A stretch of DNA of 64,000 nt from Fibrella aestuarina BUZ 2 (GCF_000331105.1 NC_020054.1:4866555-4930554); one strand, 5' to 3'; positions 8,306 through 18,098 are shown, numbered from the stretch's first letter. Notes: generated by a model not told the origin, from the letters alone. A program made the numbers and translations.

Positions 8306-11300
8306 GACTCCGTCTGAGTAATATGTTAAGCAGAAGCACTTGATTCGTTTGCTGCATGTAAGCCTGTAAGGCTGACCATTTTATCCATATTCTGGTACCG
8401 CTTGAATACGTTTGCTCCTTGTAGTGTCTCTCTTCACGAGGATCATCACTCCAGCGTTCACAACGGACCATAGGTTCGCCCGCTCGATTTACGTAAAGCC
8501 GATCAGCTTGTACGGCAGTAAGTGATAATTCCTCAATAAAGGTCGGATGGGGTCGTACCCTAAAACCACGTTTTTTTAGCCGGGCCGGGTCATTCTCCTC
8601 TAAACCTTCGTCAACATAATCTACCTGGGCCAGCGAGGCATGAACGGCAAATCCACGAGTACTTTCTGTTTGCCATTCATCATCTTCTTCAAAGCCAAAC
8701 ATGGGAAAGTCGACGCGGCCCGGTTCGGCTACCTGAAAGGCTCTGGCTAGCGAGGTTGCCATGTCAGAGTTGGCGAAAACACTACTAACATTCGTTTCGC
8801 CATCCCTTTTTTGATCGTCATTATAGCTAGGTGAAAAGCCAAAATCACGCTCCCCATATATTACGAGCCAGCCATCCTTGCCTGGCTCAGACAGCCCTAG
8901 TGCTTCTAGGTAATCATCAGCTAAGCGTTGCTCCCAAGGGTCCGGCAGTTTACCCCAACATTCCGCCAGTAACGGAATCGGGGTCTTTAAATCGGCTAAC
9001 CAGCCCTTAAAACCAGTATTGGAAAAACGATCTTTAACCCAGCTTTGCCAACGGCCATCAGGGTCCGCATCGGTGTAGTCATCTACTACCACGGCACACT
9101 GATCGATCAGGCGGCCTGCTACGCACATGAGCGCGTTGATGGTTAAATTAACGCCGATAGATTCGACGGTAGGTTCAGAATGCTTGTAGTAATATGTCAA
9201 CGAAGAATCGTATCGGCTAAAAAACTCCCAGTACTGGCTGTAGTCCTTCTGATCATATTGCCAACGATCACATATCCATTCTTCTGTCAAGACAGCAATT
9301 GTGTTACTTGATTGACCAAAAACATCACCAACTCCTTTAAACCAATGATCTTGAATGTCATAACGGTCAAATTTTATGCGATCAGCGTGATCTCTACTCA
9401 GATGTAGCTCATCCCCCTCAGCCATATAGCCACTGCGTTCCAACAAGCAAGCTTTGGGGGTGTTTATCTGCTCGATTTGCTGCCACTCATCGTCGGATAA
9501 TTCGGTTCCAATTTGATCTCGTAGTCGAAGCAGTATTTTTTTGGCGAACCCACGTATTTGAACATGCGGCAAATCGGCATTAAGCGCATGAGTCGCTATG
9601 CTTCGACAATGAGGAAGTAATAGAACAGGGGCTTCATCTGCTAATCTTTCCAGAAGTAATAGAAGCCATACACGGGCCGACATCCAAAAAAAGTCGTATC
9701 CGTCCGGTATTAACTCGCTGTCTTTGCCATTAGAGAGTGTCAATAAATGCGTTAGCAGCCTGTCTCGCAGTGAAGCATTCGCGTTAAGCGTAAGGATTTC
9801 CCGGACGGCATGAGCGGTATGCCAGCGTATTCGTATGTCTGGGTGACCAAATAGATGCCAACACAAACTCGCTAAATGGCTTACCTCATCATAGCACTCT
9901 ACAGAATTTTCCGCTACCGAGAGTAGATTGGGGAGCGTTTTGCCATCTTGCGCTAAACGCTCTTCTAATCGGTTCAGTAACCAGTCTGTTACTGCTTCCT
10001 GCTCCTCTGGCGAAAGCTGTTGGCATAAGGCATCCGCCGTTCGAGAAAGTGTCTCTTCCGTCAAACTGGGCAACCAATCTGCTAAGCCGGGCAGTAGAAT
10101 CTCCGCTCGCGAGGATCCGATTAGAGGTAACTTTAGAAACGACTCTACGTGGCAAGGGTTATTGCCCTCATTAATAATAACTGGGAGATGCTTGTAGTAG
10201 AATCTAATTAGTCCTTTTTCATGAGTCACCCAATTTTTAACAGTTTGATTGGTTTGCCACCTATTCAGGAAAATAGTAAGAATGTGTATGAGCAAATGCC
10301 CATACCGTAACTGATAATAATGTTCCTGATAGAAAGTAAGGTTACAGATATACTCTAGAAAGGCTGTCCTTTGTCCGAAGGATACCGCGTCACCAAGTTG
10401 TGTGAGGCAGTCTACCAATTCGGGCACACGCAGTTGAAAGCGCACATCATTATCCGCTTGAAAGGCCGCTAAATCACCCTGTCGCGCTCTATCGTGCCAA
10501 AAATCGACTTTCGCTGATGTGTCGCGCGGCAAAGTAGGTTGCCACTCATGTAAACTGTCGACGAAAGCCAGCGTCTGGTTCATGATGACCGCTTGAGGAT
10601 GCTGAGTCAAGCCATTTTGCGACCCCCAGTCTGTTAAACGCCGAATGGCTTCTACGCGCTGACTTAGCCTAGCATTACGCAATGCCCACACGGCCAATTT
10701 GTCAAACAGTTCTTCCTTTAGCTGATGGCTTTTTCGCCCGGCTGGGTTGAGGGCGGCCGATTTGTCGAGCAATGCGAGGCTTGGTTCAACTCGATCTTCG
10801 GTTTCCCCTCGGATGCGTAGCAGTGGTATGCTGACACAGCTAGGCCAATTGTTACTGTTGGTTGCCCCACGAAGAACCGGTTCAATACCCTCTTCGATTG
10901 GCAGAAAATTCATGTAGTCCCACCGACTTAAGACGCGTAGACCAGTGCCTAGGTCTAGCTTTGTGGTGGCTTCCAACGTCTGTTCCAACGGTGCCGCTAT
11001 TTCGCCTGTCAAATACGGCTTATAAGCTTCCGTCAAGGCCGCAAGTCGCAAGCTAAAGCGAGCTTTTTGGGTGAACGATGGTAAATCGGCCAGCGCTTTA
11101 AGCCGGTTGGCACCGACTCTCAGTCGGTAAATTACCTCATCGCTTACACCTTCATTAGCCGCGTTGACAGCCCTTGTATACAGGTCTCGGCTTAAGTCTT
11201 CATCAAAACGGAAAACAATTTCAGCTGATTCAAGCAGTATTTGCCAACGGTCATCTACGTGTATGGCATCAGTCACGCCATCGTCCGCAGCTCGTTCTAT

Positions 11301-14300
11301 CAGTGTCAATCCAAACTGAGTGTATTCACGTATTGGCAGCAGATACCGGCCCAGTTCAAGCCAGCATTGTCTGGCGACCTGACTACCCGTTACACGAACG
11401 GCTTGGTCCGCTAACGCATTAAGCGCATCCTGCTGACCAGATAAACACGCCAGCGTTTTACCAATGATCACCAACCGTGCCCGTTGCTCATTAATGTACC
11501 GGTAGTGGGCATTAGTTCGTATGGTGAATAGGTTAGCTACGCTCTCTGTTAGTTCCGCTGCGTAAGTAGAGGGGTAGAGTTGACCCAATTGACCTTTGAC
11601 CAACATAATCTGTTGCGAGAGTAATGGACCAAATAATTCCTTGTATACTCTTCGTTGAGGTTCGTTGGCATCGCCTTGAGAAAGCGGGTCTACCCTAGCC
11701 GGGGTGGGTTGTAAATAAGTGGGTAGGATATCATTAATGGTAAGCTGTTTTCCTTGTAGAACAGCCTTCAATACGATGCTTCGCAAGGGAAATGTGATTT
11801 CCTGCAACTCGCCATAATCAGGTGAAAAAAAATCAGGGATAAGCGGAGCCAACTCTTCTATGACGCCGATTACTATGCTCGGCTCGATGCCTTGTCTAGC
11901 AAAAAGTTCAGCTAGGGGTGTGGCCCACTGTAAACCCTGAGATCGTGTTGAGCGTCGTATTGCTTTTTTACGCCGAATCGCTTTGGTCTGAATGGCCTCG
12001 TTTAAGGCCGCAGCAACATCACGTACCCGCTCGGGACGAATTTTGCGACCTAGTTCTCCTAATTTTGCTAGAATGATACCTTCAAAGCGGACCGGCAACC
12101 GAACTTCTTGTAGGTATGCCTCGATTTGATCATCATCCAGCCAGGGCTCCACTTGGGCAGTAAATAGCTCCAATCTATTCTCAATTGCTTTATACGGCTT
12201 CGTTTTAGCTAGCCTTCGTTTGAGTTCGCTGGGGCCATAAAGCCAGAAGACAGCCTCCATTTCATTGGCACGATCCTTGGCTTGAATTTCCCATTGACGC
12301 GTTTGGTGTTCGGGAGTACGTGCATATCGCCTAATCCAAGCCCACCCCTGCTTTAGATGGCTAGATGCAAGCTCCTGTTGAGATTGGTTTTTTGCATAGG
12401 CTGCTGCCAGCTTGAAATGCATTGCTCCCATCCAGCGACCTGTATTGGCTTCATCGAAGTAAGGCACTAAATCCTCTGTTTGGCCGAATAGATTGGCAAA
12501 CGACACGTTGGCCTGAACCAGCTTGCGAACAGCGTCATTCGAGTTTTTATACTCGCAGGCTAGCAATAGCAGCTTGGCACCCGCCCCATCGAGCTTCAAA
12601 TGTGCTGCTGCTTTGAGAGCCAGTTGAATGCGTTGTTCTTGGGTGGCTACCCGAATTAAGCTGTCCGTGATAATCTCAAGCGATGGTCCGCTTAAGGCAA
12701 GGTCAATCAATTCACTATACAGTCCTGCTTCCCAATAATGTTCGACGACAACGCGGGCAGCGTAAACATCGGTTGCTGCTATAGCCTTGAAGTGGCTGGC
12801 AAGTTGCTCGTGCGTTTGTTTTAGGATGCCCTTCGTTTCAGGCCGGTCCCTTAGGTGCGTATCAAAATCTTCATCCCGAATAACAATATGCTCTTGGTCA
12901 AAAAGCAGTCCGGGACTAAGGGATTGACAGAAAAGTTGGGCCTTGCTAATAGGTATCCCACAAGCGTCAGCAAAAACAGGCAATGGAATCGGACGATGGA
13001 GGCACGTTAGGATGGCTAAGAAAGACTTTGCCTTAAGTGGATCAGTGGCTGAATGTACAGCCTGTTCAATCAACTCCTCGAAGATAACCTCTGGCACGAG
13101 GTTGGCGTGGCGGAATACATGCAGAAATGCCTTGAACCCGCCCCCAAGGAAATTTCCCTGCTCAAGTAAGTATTGCTGAATACGTGGATTATGCCGAGTC
13201 TTTGCATGAAAGGCAAAACATGACCTTGATTTGGCAGTAGGAAAGGTTCGCCGAAGGTGTGTAATCGATGCATCCAGACTAAACCCTTTTAAATCAAACT
13301 GATACGCCCCTTTTGGGGCCTGTAACGAATCAGCTCTGTCGCCCGTCCGCGCACTCATCAGCAGTCGACAGTTTGTTGGTAAGGCCAGTTCCCAAAGAAA
13401 GGGGACAAATGACCTAGGGTCACCTTCCAGCGACGCTTGACTAACCGCGTTATCAGCCGCGTCAATAGCAATGACCAACAAACTATTCTCTTCAGGAAGC
13501 ATAGTTGCCGCTTTATTCAGACGACGTTGAAACATGTCTATTAGCTGGTATTTATCCTGTGGTGGGGTCGTCAAAAAAGGAATCCCTGTCTGCGTTGATA
13601 GTTCATTACTCAGCTGCATGATCGCCCGCAGCAACGTATGACGGCCAGAGCTTAAATTCCGGTAGTTACCCGCTCCAAAACAATCGTACACAATCATCGC
13701 TGAGCCGCTTGGCAAGTAGTCTTTTACTTGTTGGAGCGTTGTACTCTTTCCTACCCCGGCTACTCCATGTGCCAGTACACGTTGATTCGCGACAATGCAT
13801 TGAGCAAGCAGCGAGGCTTCCTGCGTTTGGATTACGTCTTCGGGCAGTGCCAAGAATGAGGGTTCGGGAAACAAATCCTCATCCTCACGTATGTGCAGTT
13901 CCGCCAATACATCTTCTCGGAAGATACCATTCGATGCTGCCTGTTCAGGTAGCATATGGCTATTAACCAGTTCTCTAAGCGCCTGAACAACCTGTTTTTT
14001 CTCGAATGGCCCAACAGAGTCATTTAATTCATCGAAAGCCGCCAGGTGCTGCCACCGTCTGGAACCAGCATCACAGCCGCTTAAGTCAAGAATTGTCAAA
14101 AAATTGATGAAGTGCTCGATAGGCAATCTGATCCGTTCAAACAGAGTTCGAATCCACCGTTTCGTCGTCTGATCGTTCGGAAGCGAGGCAATAAAATCAG
14201 CGAAAGTATTTGGTCTTGGATGTTGAGCTAGAGCAAGTCTACATTGGGACAGCGTTTGCTCAAGTCGATTATCTAACGCCTGATTACTAACAAGGCGAAT

Positions 14301-14771
14301 CGTCAGCTTAGCGGTTATATCTTCAGGCGCAAACCCGTTTGCGATCAAATCCTGATAGCTAGCGGCAAGGCGCTCAACAACAGAGTCATTTTTGTTTTTA
14401 GATGAACGCTGGTTAAACTTGCCAAGGGTCCAGGTTCCATGTTCGTCTGTTGTACTGTATTTAAGTTGAGATATAATGACTTTTGTTGAATCATCAAAAC
14501 TGGCTCCTCCAAAATACTCAGTGATATCGGCGGCCAAGTAGCTATTTCTTGATCCTGTTTTAACGGAATCTTTTGCATTGACTCCCTCAATTTTCACACA
14601 GGTCAATGGACTGCCGGGAGCTAGCATCGAAATAAGTCGCCTAACCGCCCATAACTTATGGTAATCGTGACCTGCGTTTGAGTAATGAACGCTTGAAGCT
14701 TGCTCTAGTAAAGTAGAATCTGCTTTTGACTGTCGGCTCTGAGTACGTTTACGGGTAACAGGGGTTGCCAT
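8181..14771 (-). CDS. Giant STAND-type NTPase with Cap4-like nuclease N-terminus
   Basis: 2196 residues. The first 200 resemble the Cap4/dsDNA-endonuclease domain: a helix GHDYHKLWAVRRLI, Glu near 62, ADITEYFGG (81-89) and IISQLKYS (99-106), giving an E-D-QxK pattern of PD-(D/E)xK nucleases. Walker A HGVAGVGKSTT lies at 335-345 and Walker B LLVIAIDAAD at 431-440. The remaining 1700 residues are helical and repeat-like, as expected for a sensor arm. Architecture and size fit Avs-like (AVAST) anti-phage sensors, in which target binding triggers oligomerisation and nuclease action; function here is inferred. It is transcribed away from XRE cassette A and overlaps the 238-residue partner gene. 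Confidence 0.8.
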   Translation of the reverse strand: MATPVTRKRTQSRQSKADSTLLEQASSVHYSNAGHDYHKLWAVRRLISMLAPGSPLTCVKIEGVNAKDSVKTGSRNSYLAADITEYFGGASFDDSTKVIISQLKYSTTDEHGTWTLGKFNQRSSKNKNDSVVERLAASYQDLIANGFAPEDITAKLTIRLVSNQALDNRLEQTLSQCRLALAQHPRPNTFADFIASLPNDQTTKRWIRTLFERIRLPIEHFINFLTILDLSGCDAGSRRWQHLAAFDELNDSVGPFEKKQVVQALRELVNSHMLPEQAASNGIFREDVLAELHIREDEDLFPEPSFLALPEDVIQTQEASLLAQCIVANQRVLAHGVAGVGKSTTLQQVKDYLPSGSAMIVYDCFGAGNYRNLSSGRHTLLRAIMQLSNELSTQTGIPFLTTPPQDKYQLIDMFQRRLNKAATMLPEENSLLVIAIDAADNAVSQASLEGDPRSFVPFLWELALPTNCRLLMSARTGDRADSLQAPKGAYQFDLKGFSLDASITHLRRTFPTAKSRSCFAFHAKTRHNPRIQQYLLEQGNFLGGGFKAFLHVFRHANLVPEVIFEELIEQAVHSATDPLKAKSFLAILTCLHRPIPLPVFADACGIPISKAQLFCQSLSPGLLFDQEHIVIRDEDFDTHLRDRPETKGILKQTHEQLASHFKAIAATDVYAARVVVEHYWEAGLYSELIDLALSGPSLEIITDSLIRVATQEQRIQLALKAAAHLKLDGAGAKLLLLACEYKNSNDAVRKLVQANVSFANLFGQTEDLVPYFDEANTGRWMGAMHFKLAAAYAKNQSQQELASSHLKQGWAWIRRYARTPEHQTRQWEIQAKDRANEMEAVFWLYGPSELKRRLAKTKPYKAIENRLELFTAQVEPWLDDDQIEAYLQEVRLPVRFEGIILAKLGELGRKIRPERVRDVAAALNEAIQTKAIRRKKAIRRSTRSQGLQWATPLAELFARQGIEPSIVIGVIEELAPLIPDFFSPDYGELQEITFPLRSIVLKAVLQGKQLTINDILPTYLQPTPARVDPLSQGDANEPQRRVYKELFGPLLSQQIMLVKGQLGQLYPSTYAAELTESVANLFTIRTNAHYRYINEQRARLVIIGKTLACLSGQQDALNALADQAVRVTGSQVARQCWLELGRYLLPIREYTQFGLTLIERAADDGVTDAIHVDDRWQILLESAEIVFRFDEDLSRDLYTRAVNAANEGVSDEVIYRLRVGANRLKALADLPSFTQKARFSLRLAALTEAYKPYLTGEIAAPLEQTLEATTKLDLGTGLRVLSRWDYMNFLPIEEGIEPVLRGATNSNNWPSCVSIPLLRIRGETEDRVEPSLALLDKSAALNPAGRKSHQLKEELFDKLAVWALRNARLSQRVEAIRRLTDWGSQNGLTQHPQAVIMNQTLAFVDSLHEWQPTLPRDTSAKVDFWHDRARQGDLAAFQADNDVRFQLRVPELVDCLTQLGDAVSFGQRTAFLEYICNLTFYQEHYYQLRYGHLLIHILTIFLNRWQTNQTVKNWVTHEKGLIRFYYKHLPVIINEGNNPCHVESFLKLPLIGSSRAEILLPGLADWLPSLTEETLSRTADALCQQLSPEEQEAVTDWLLNRLEERLAQDGKTLPNLLSVAENSVECYDEVSHLASLCWHLFGHPDIRIRWHTAHAVREILTLNANASLRDRLLTHLLTLSNGKDSELIPDGYDFFWMSARVWLLLLLERLADEAPVLLLPHCRSIATHALNADLPHVQIRGFAKKILLRLRDQIGTELSDDEWQQIEQINTPKACLLERSGYMAEGDELHLSRDHADRIKFDRYDIQDHWFKGVGDVFGQSSNTIAVLTEEWICDRWQYDQKDYSQYWEFFSRYDSSLTYYYKHSEPTVESIGVNLTINALMCVAGRLIDQCAVVVDDYTDADPDGRWQSWVKDRFSNTGFKGWLADLKTPIPLLAECWGKLPDPWEQRLADDYLEALGLSEPGKDGWLVIYGERDFGFSPSYNDDQKRDGETNVSSVFANSDMATSLARAFQVAEPGRVDFPMFGFEEDDEWQTESTRGFAVHASLAQVDYVDEGLEENDPARLKKRGFRVRPHPTFIEELSLTAVQADRLYVNRAGEPMVRCERWSDDPREERHYKEQTYSSGTRIWIKWSALQAYMQQTNQVLLLNILLRRSHAKRERDTKYDRGKHTVFILNPNGILSTMDCHYPLGPDYCP

Positions 14772-15074
14772 AGGTAGCTACGCAAGGGAATCGATAACAT
14801 TTAACCACCAATTTATTCAATAAGTAGCATAATAACGAGCCGTCCCTTGTGTCATATATTTCGCTATACCCCAGACAATCAGTCATATTACGTTTTATTG
14901 TACCAAAATAGTTTTAGAAAATTAGGTGGTGTTGGCAGCACACTACAAAGCTACGCTCGGTCTCTACTAGGGTAGCTTACAGAGTGAACTTATCGATTCA
15001 AACGTCTGGTCTGACAAGTCGTTTTATCTTTGCCCGCAACTAAGTGCACATGCATTTGACCCAAACCTTACGCC
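14772..15074. other. Divergent intergenic region between giant NTPase and XRE cassette A
   Basis: 303 bases without a gene. They hold the outer end of inverted-repeat unit A (from 14916) and a TAnnTTTG-type box TATCTTTG at 15025-15032, placed to transcribe xre A. No clear promoter for the giant NTPase gene was identified. Confidence 0.5.
15025..15032 (+). promoter_or_regulatory. -7 box (TATCTTTG) of xre A
   Basis: Exact match to the Bacteroidota TAnnTTTG element, 42 bases before the xre ATG. The same octamer precedes the paralogous xre C (30795-30802, minus strand). No convincing -33 TTTG element was found. Confidence 0.45.
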
Positions 15075-15293
15075 ATGGCAACCCACCCAGACGACATAAA
15101 GCAGCAAGTCGGCGCAATGATTCGAGAAGCAAGAATAAGGAAAGGATTAACCCTTAAGGAACTTGGCTTACAGCTAGGTGTCTCCGAGTCCGTAGCGGCT
15201 CGCTATGAACAGGGAAAACAAAACCTTACCATCGAAACGTTACAAAAGCTGGCCACTGCTTTAGGCTTCAAATTTGAAGCGAGATTCGTTTAG
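15075..15293 (+). CDS. XRE-family HTH regulator (cassette A)
   Basis: A 72-residue single-domain lambda-repressor-like protein: DDIKQQVGAMIREAR, then the HTH (LTLKELGLQLGVSESVAARYE) at about 27-47. It is a close relative of the small XRE proteins at 23650 and 30527, which share the DDIK..VG..IR.AR opening. It lies upstream of, and in line with, the longer HTH gene of the same cassette, with its own promoter. It is likely a DNA-binding autoregulator. Its divergent neighbour is the giant NTPase gene, so it is well placed to control that promoter. Confidence 0.85.
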   Translation: MATHPDDIKQQVGAMIREARIRKGLTLKELGLQLGVSESVAARYEQGKQNLTIETLQKLATALGFKFEARFV

Positions 15294-15316
15294 CATTCAT
15301 ATTTTTTACAAGAACA

Positions 15317-15347
15317 CTTGTTACATATAGTCAGTTGTTTATATTTG
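15317..15347 (+). promoter_or_regulatory. Promoter of HTH gene, cassette A
   Basis: A CTTG at 15317-15320 is followed after exactly 19 bases by TATATTTG (15340-15347), a good match to the Bacteroidota -33/-7 promoter. It is followed by the leader hairpin and the HTH gene. The same -7 octamer stands before the cassette C copy. Confidence 0.55.
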
Positions 15348-15370
15348 TAGTGTCAATCGGCAAATAAAAA

Positions 15371-15410
15371 CCCCCAACGCTTCATTCTTTGGACGGAACA
15401 GCGAAGGGGG
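15371..15410 (+). promoter_or_regulatory. Conserved leader hairpin, cassette A
   Basis: In the 5' leader of the HTH gene, CCCCC pairs with GGGGG, then an AA/AA internal loop, then CGCT pairs with AGCG, closing an 18-base loop. The same two-step stem occurs before the cassette B and C genes with different loop sequences. This points to a conserved RNA element or a terminator-like attenuator. Confidence 0.55.
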
Positions 15411-15438
15411 CATGTACCACAAAAAACCTCTCAGAATC

Positions 15439-16092
15439 ATGAGTACGGTGCAAATCTACGATGCCTGGCCCATTGTGCCAAGCCTCCATGAGCCAACGGC
15501 TCCCACTCCCGCCCAACGCGGCGATCTCAACCACCGCTTCTTAGCCGTCATGCAGGCGCTGGGCCTGTCGGGCTACGCCGTGGCCAAGGGCGCGGGCATC
15601 GCCCAGCCCACCCTGAGCTACATCGCCTCGGGCAAACAGAAGCCGTCCATTTCCCTGATCGAGTGGCTCCTGAACACCTACCCGCAGGTCGACGCTGACT
15701 ATTTACTGCGGGGTATCGGTGGGCCCCTGCGGGACACGCTGCTGCACCATCACGAACCGACGCCACTAGCCGGAACGGGCTTCGAGTTGCAGCTGGGGCG
15801 GCTGCGCTGGTATTTGCGCGACGAAGTCTACCCACAACTCGAAGACGACGCGAACCTGATCTACGACGAGCAGGGCGAGATCATCCAGCACGCGGACGTG
15901 GCACTGGCAATTCACCTCCACCGCGAATTCGTAACGTACCTGGGCGAGCACCAGTCGCAGTGGTGGGACTACTACTGGGACGAACTGCTTTACCTCTGCG
16001 AGCGCTTCTACACCTCGTCGGCCCAGTTGGCCTCGATCCTGGGCCATCCTCAGTTCATCGCGTTGCTACACGCTTTCAACAAAGTCGGGTAA
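15439..16092 (+). CDS. HTH regulator, long form (cassette A)
   Basis: 217 residues from ATG 15439; the upstream codons to 15412 lie in the leader. After a short N-terminus (MSTVQIYDAWPIVPSL) comes an XRE-type HTH at about 28-75 (LGLSGYAVAKGAGIAQPTLSYIASGKQKPS), then a helical C-terminal domain rich in Trp, Tyr, Asp and Glu, probably for oligomerisation or ligand sensing. It is highly similar to 29730-30383, and its C-terminal domain is related to 23130-23522. The stop is one base before the antirepressor start. It is phage-repressor-like, but the family name is not known to me. Confidence 0.75.
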   Translation: MSTVQIYDAWPIVPSLHEPTAPTPAQRGDLNHRFLAVMQALGLSGYAVAKGAGIAQPTLSYIASGKQKPSISLIEWLLNTYPQVDADYLLRGIGGPLRDTLLHHHEPTPLAGTGFELQLGRLRWYLRDEVYPQLEDDANLIYDEQGEIIQHADVALAIHLHREFVTYLGEHQSQWWDYYWDELLYLCERFYTSSAQLASILGHPQFIALLHAFNKVG

Positions 16093-16093
16093 G

Positions 16094-16897
16094 ATGGAGG
16101 CGTTGATTCAAATCACCACTAATGCGCAAGGCGCATCGGTGGTGTCAGCCCGCGAGCTGCACGCGTTTTTAAGTGTGAAGTCCAAGTTTGCTGACTGGTT
16201 CAAGAATCGAGTCGATAAGTACGAACTGGTTGAGGGGCAGGACTACGTAAGGGTATCTAAAATCTTAGATACCCTTGGCGGGGCGCAGGAGAGCGTGGAC
16301 TACGCCCTGACACTGGATTGCGCCAAAGAGTTAGCGATGGTACAAAACAATCAGCAGGGTAAACGGGCACGGCTCTACTTCATCGAAGCCGAGAAGCAGT
16401 TACGACAGGTTGCCACTACGCCAAGCCTACCGAGCGCCACTGAACAACTATTAATCCAACTGGTACAACAGCAGACTCAAGTCAGCCAGCAACAGGCCGC
16501 TATCTCCCAACACCAGCAGGAGCAGTTGACTCAGCTACGAGCCGACGTAGCCGCGTTGATGAATGGACAGTCTAAACACCGTCGGCGTAGTTCGGGCTAT
16601 CCGCCCCCATCGGTGCCCGCTCTGTTCGGTACCCCTAGACAACCGCCCTACAATCACCCCCGCCAGCTACGGGGAGCCATTACGCAGATTGTTGAGCAGT
16701 ACAGCGTTCGGGTTAACTGTGATACCTCCGAGACGTATCGCTACCTCTACCGGCAGATGATGCCAACGTACGGCATCGACGTGTATCACCTCCACAAACA
16801 AGCTGGGCAAAGCTATCTGGAGGCCATCGAGCAGTACGGACTCTTGGAAAAGCTTTACTCGATTGCCTACGCCACACTGGCGAGGCTGGATTTTTAG
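16094..16897 (+). CDS. AntA/AntB-type phage antirepressor
   Basis: 267 residues. The N-terminal 105 match the AntA/AntB antirepressor domain (VSARELHAFLSVKSKFADWF, then YALTLDCAKELAMV and KRARLYFIEAEKQ). A Gln-rich coiled-coil-like stretch at about 115-155 follows, then an unrecognised C-terminal domain of about 95 residues. Antirepressors of this type counter phage repressors and are prophage markers. Its start lies one base after the HTH stop, so coupling of repressor-like and antirepressor genes is likely. In cassettes B and C the acidic small gene takes this position. Confidence 0.8.
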   Translation: MEALIQITTNAQGASVVSARELHAFLSVKSKFADWFKNRVDKYELVEGQDYVRVSKILDTLGGAQESVDYALTLDCAKELAMVQNNQQGKRARLYFIEAEKQLRQVATTPSLPSATEQLLIQLVQQQTQVSQQQAAISQHQQEQLTQLRADVAALMNGQSKHRRRSSGYPPPSVPALFGTPRQPPYNHPRQLRGAITQIVEQYSVRVNCDTSETYRYLYRQMMPTYGIDVYHLHKQAGQSYLEAIEQYGLLEKLYSIAYATLARLDF

Positions 16898-16936
16898 TGA
16901 TTGAAGGCGGGGCTTAATCAGCCCCGCCTTCAATCA
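16898..16936 (+). terminator. Perfect 17-bp hairpin after antirepressor
   Basis: It starts at the last bases of the antirepressor stop region: a 17-bp perfect stem with a 5-base loop (TAATC). There is no downstream T-run, so it may be a factor-dependent terminator. Alternatively it may belong to the left end of the tnpB element that begins just after it. Confidence 0.5.
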
Positions 16937-16956
16937 CCATTCTTCAACTACAACCC

Positions 16957-18057
16957 ATGCTACAGGTCAAGACATACCGCTATAAGCTCAAACCGACCCC
17001 CGCCCAGCAGCGAGAACTGGGGCAGTGGTTGGGCGCGTGCCGGTATATCTATAACCTGACGCTGGATTACAAAAGAACGCTCTGGGAGCAGAACAAGGTC
17101 AGTATTGGCAAACACGAGATTCAAAAAGAGTTGGCCATTTTGGCCAAGGACTACCCCTGGATCGAGGCGGTCAATGCTCAGACCCGGCAGGAAGTTGTAG
17201 AGCGAGTCTTCAATGCCTACGAGGGCTTCTTCAAGCAGGGAAAGGGCTTTCCCAAATTTGCTCGCAAGGGGCAATACCAGTCGTTTGCCTTTAAACAGCG
17301 AGTTAGTATTGATGCCACACATATTCGTTTGCCTAAGCTGGGCAAGGTGCGTTACCGCAACTCGCAACCTTGTGCTGGGACGATCAAACGGGCCGTCGTT
17401 CGGGAATATGCCGATGGGTGGTATGTCTGTGTGTGCGTAGAAGCAGATATACAGCCGCTGCCTACTACTCAGCATCATATCGGCATCGACGTAGGAATCA
17501 AGTCCCTGCTGGTTACCTCGGAGGGCGAAACCATTGAGAATCCCAAGCACCTCTACAAAGCGGAGAAAAAACTAAAGCAACTCCAACGGCAGGTAAGCCG
17601 TAAAAAGAAAGGGAGTGCTAACCGTAGAAAGGCGGTACAGAAATTGGCCCGGCAGCATCAGCGTGTAGCCAATACAAGAAAGGACTTTCACCACAAGCTA
17701 ACGACGCGGCTGATTCGAGAGAACCAATCAATCAGCGTAGAACAGCTTCGAATCAAGAATATGCTAGCCAACCACTACTTAGCTAAGTCAATCAGCGATG
17801 CGGGGTGGCATCGTTTAATCCAGATGCTGGAGTACAAGGCCAAGTGGTACGGTCGAACATTTGATAAAGTCAACGCCCGGCATACGTCTCAAGACTGTTC
17901 AACCTGTGGCTACCGCAACACAGAATTAACCTTGGCGGTGCGGTCGTGGACGTGCCCTGCTTGTGGCACGGCCCATGATCGGGACTTAAACGCAGCCAAG
18001 AATATAAAAAACAAGGCGGTAGGGCATACCGTCTCCGCTTGTGGAGTCCAACACTAG
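16957..18057 (+). CDS. tnpB: TnpB RNA-guided nuclease family protein
   Basis: 366 residues, normal family length. The N-terminal HTH-like region (YRYKLKPTPAQQREL) is followed by a RuvC-like nuclease: Asp178 in GIDVGIK, Glu262 in SVEQLRIKNM, zinc ribbon Cys314/317/333/336, and Asp343 in HDRDLNAAKN. All catalytic and zinc residues are present, so it is probably active. TnpB proteins are RNA-guided DNA nucleases that help retain IS200/IS605 elements after transposition. It differs clearly from the second TnpB at 21243. Confidence 0.9.
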   Translation: MLQVKTYRYKLKPTPAQQRELGQWLGACRYIYNLTLDYKRTLWEQNKVSIGKHEIQKELAILAKDYPWIEAVNAQTRQEVVERVFNAYEGFFKQGKGFPKFARKGQYQSFAFKQRVSIDATHIRLPKLGKVRYRNSQPCAGTIKRAVVREYADGWYVCVCVEADIQPLPTTQHHIGIDVGIKSLLVTSEGETIENPKHLYKAEKKLKQLQRQVSRKKKGSANRRKAVQKLARQHQRVANTRKDFHHKLTTRLIRENQSISVEQLRIKNMLANHYLAKSISDAGWHRLIQMLEYKAKWYGRTFDKVNARHTSQDCSTCGYRNTELTLAVRSWTCPACGTAHDRDLNAAKNIKNKAVGHTVSACGVQH

Positions 18058-18077
18058 TTGGACGTTGAAGCAAGAAT

Positions 18078-18098
18078 CCCTTTGTTGCTGTAACAGGG
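18078..18098 (+). repeat. Right-end stem-loop of tnpB element
   Basis: CCCT pairs with AGGG, and after a two-base bulge GTT pairs with AAC. It is followed by GTGTCAAC. This is the expected position of the IS right end and of the omega RNA scaffold 3' part. Confidence 0.5.

Larger units (their letters stand above)
14916..16092 (+). repeat. Inverted-repeat unit A (XRE/HTH cassette)
   Basis: This unit is repeated in opposite orientation at 29730-30923. Shared parts are a 29-base block (14916-14944, near-identical to the reverse complement of 30895-30923), the -7 boxes, a small XRE gene, a leader hairpin, and the long HTH gene, which is highly similar at DNA level. The similarity is patchy outside the HTH gene. 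The two units bracket about 13.6 kb in inverted orientation. Confidence 0.7.

Noticed and set aside
16960..17550. 196-codon frame antisense to tnpB
   Set aside because: Shadow of a strongly conserved tnpB; no recognisable fold.
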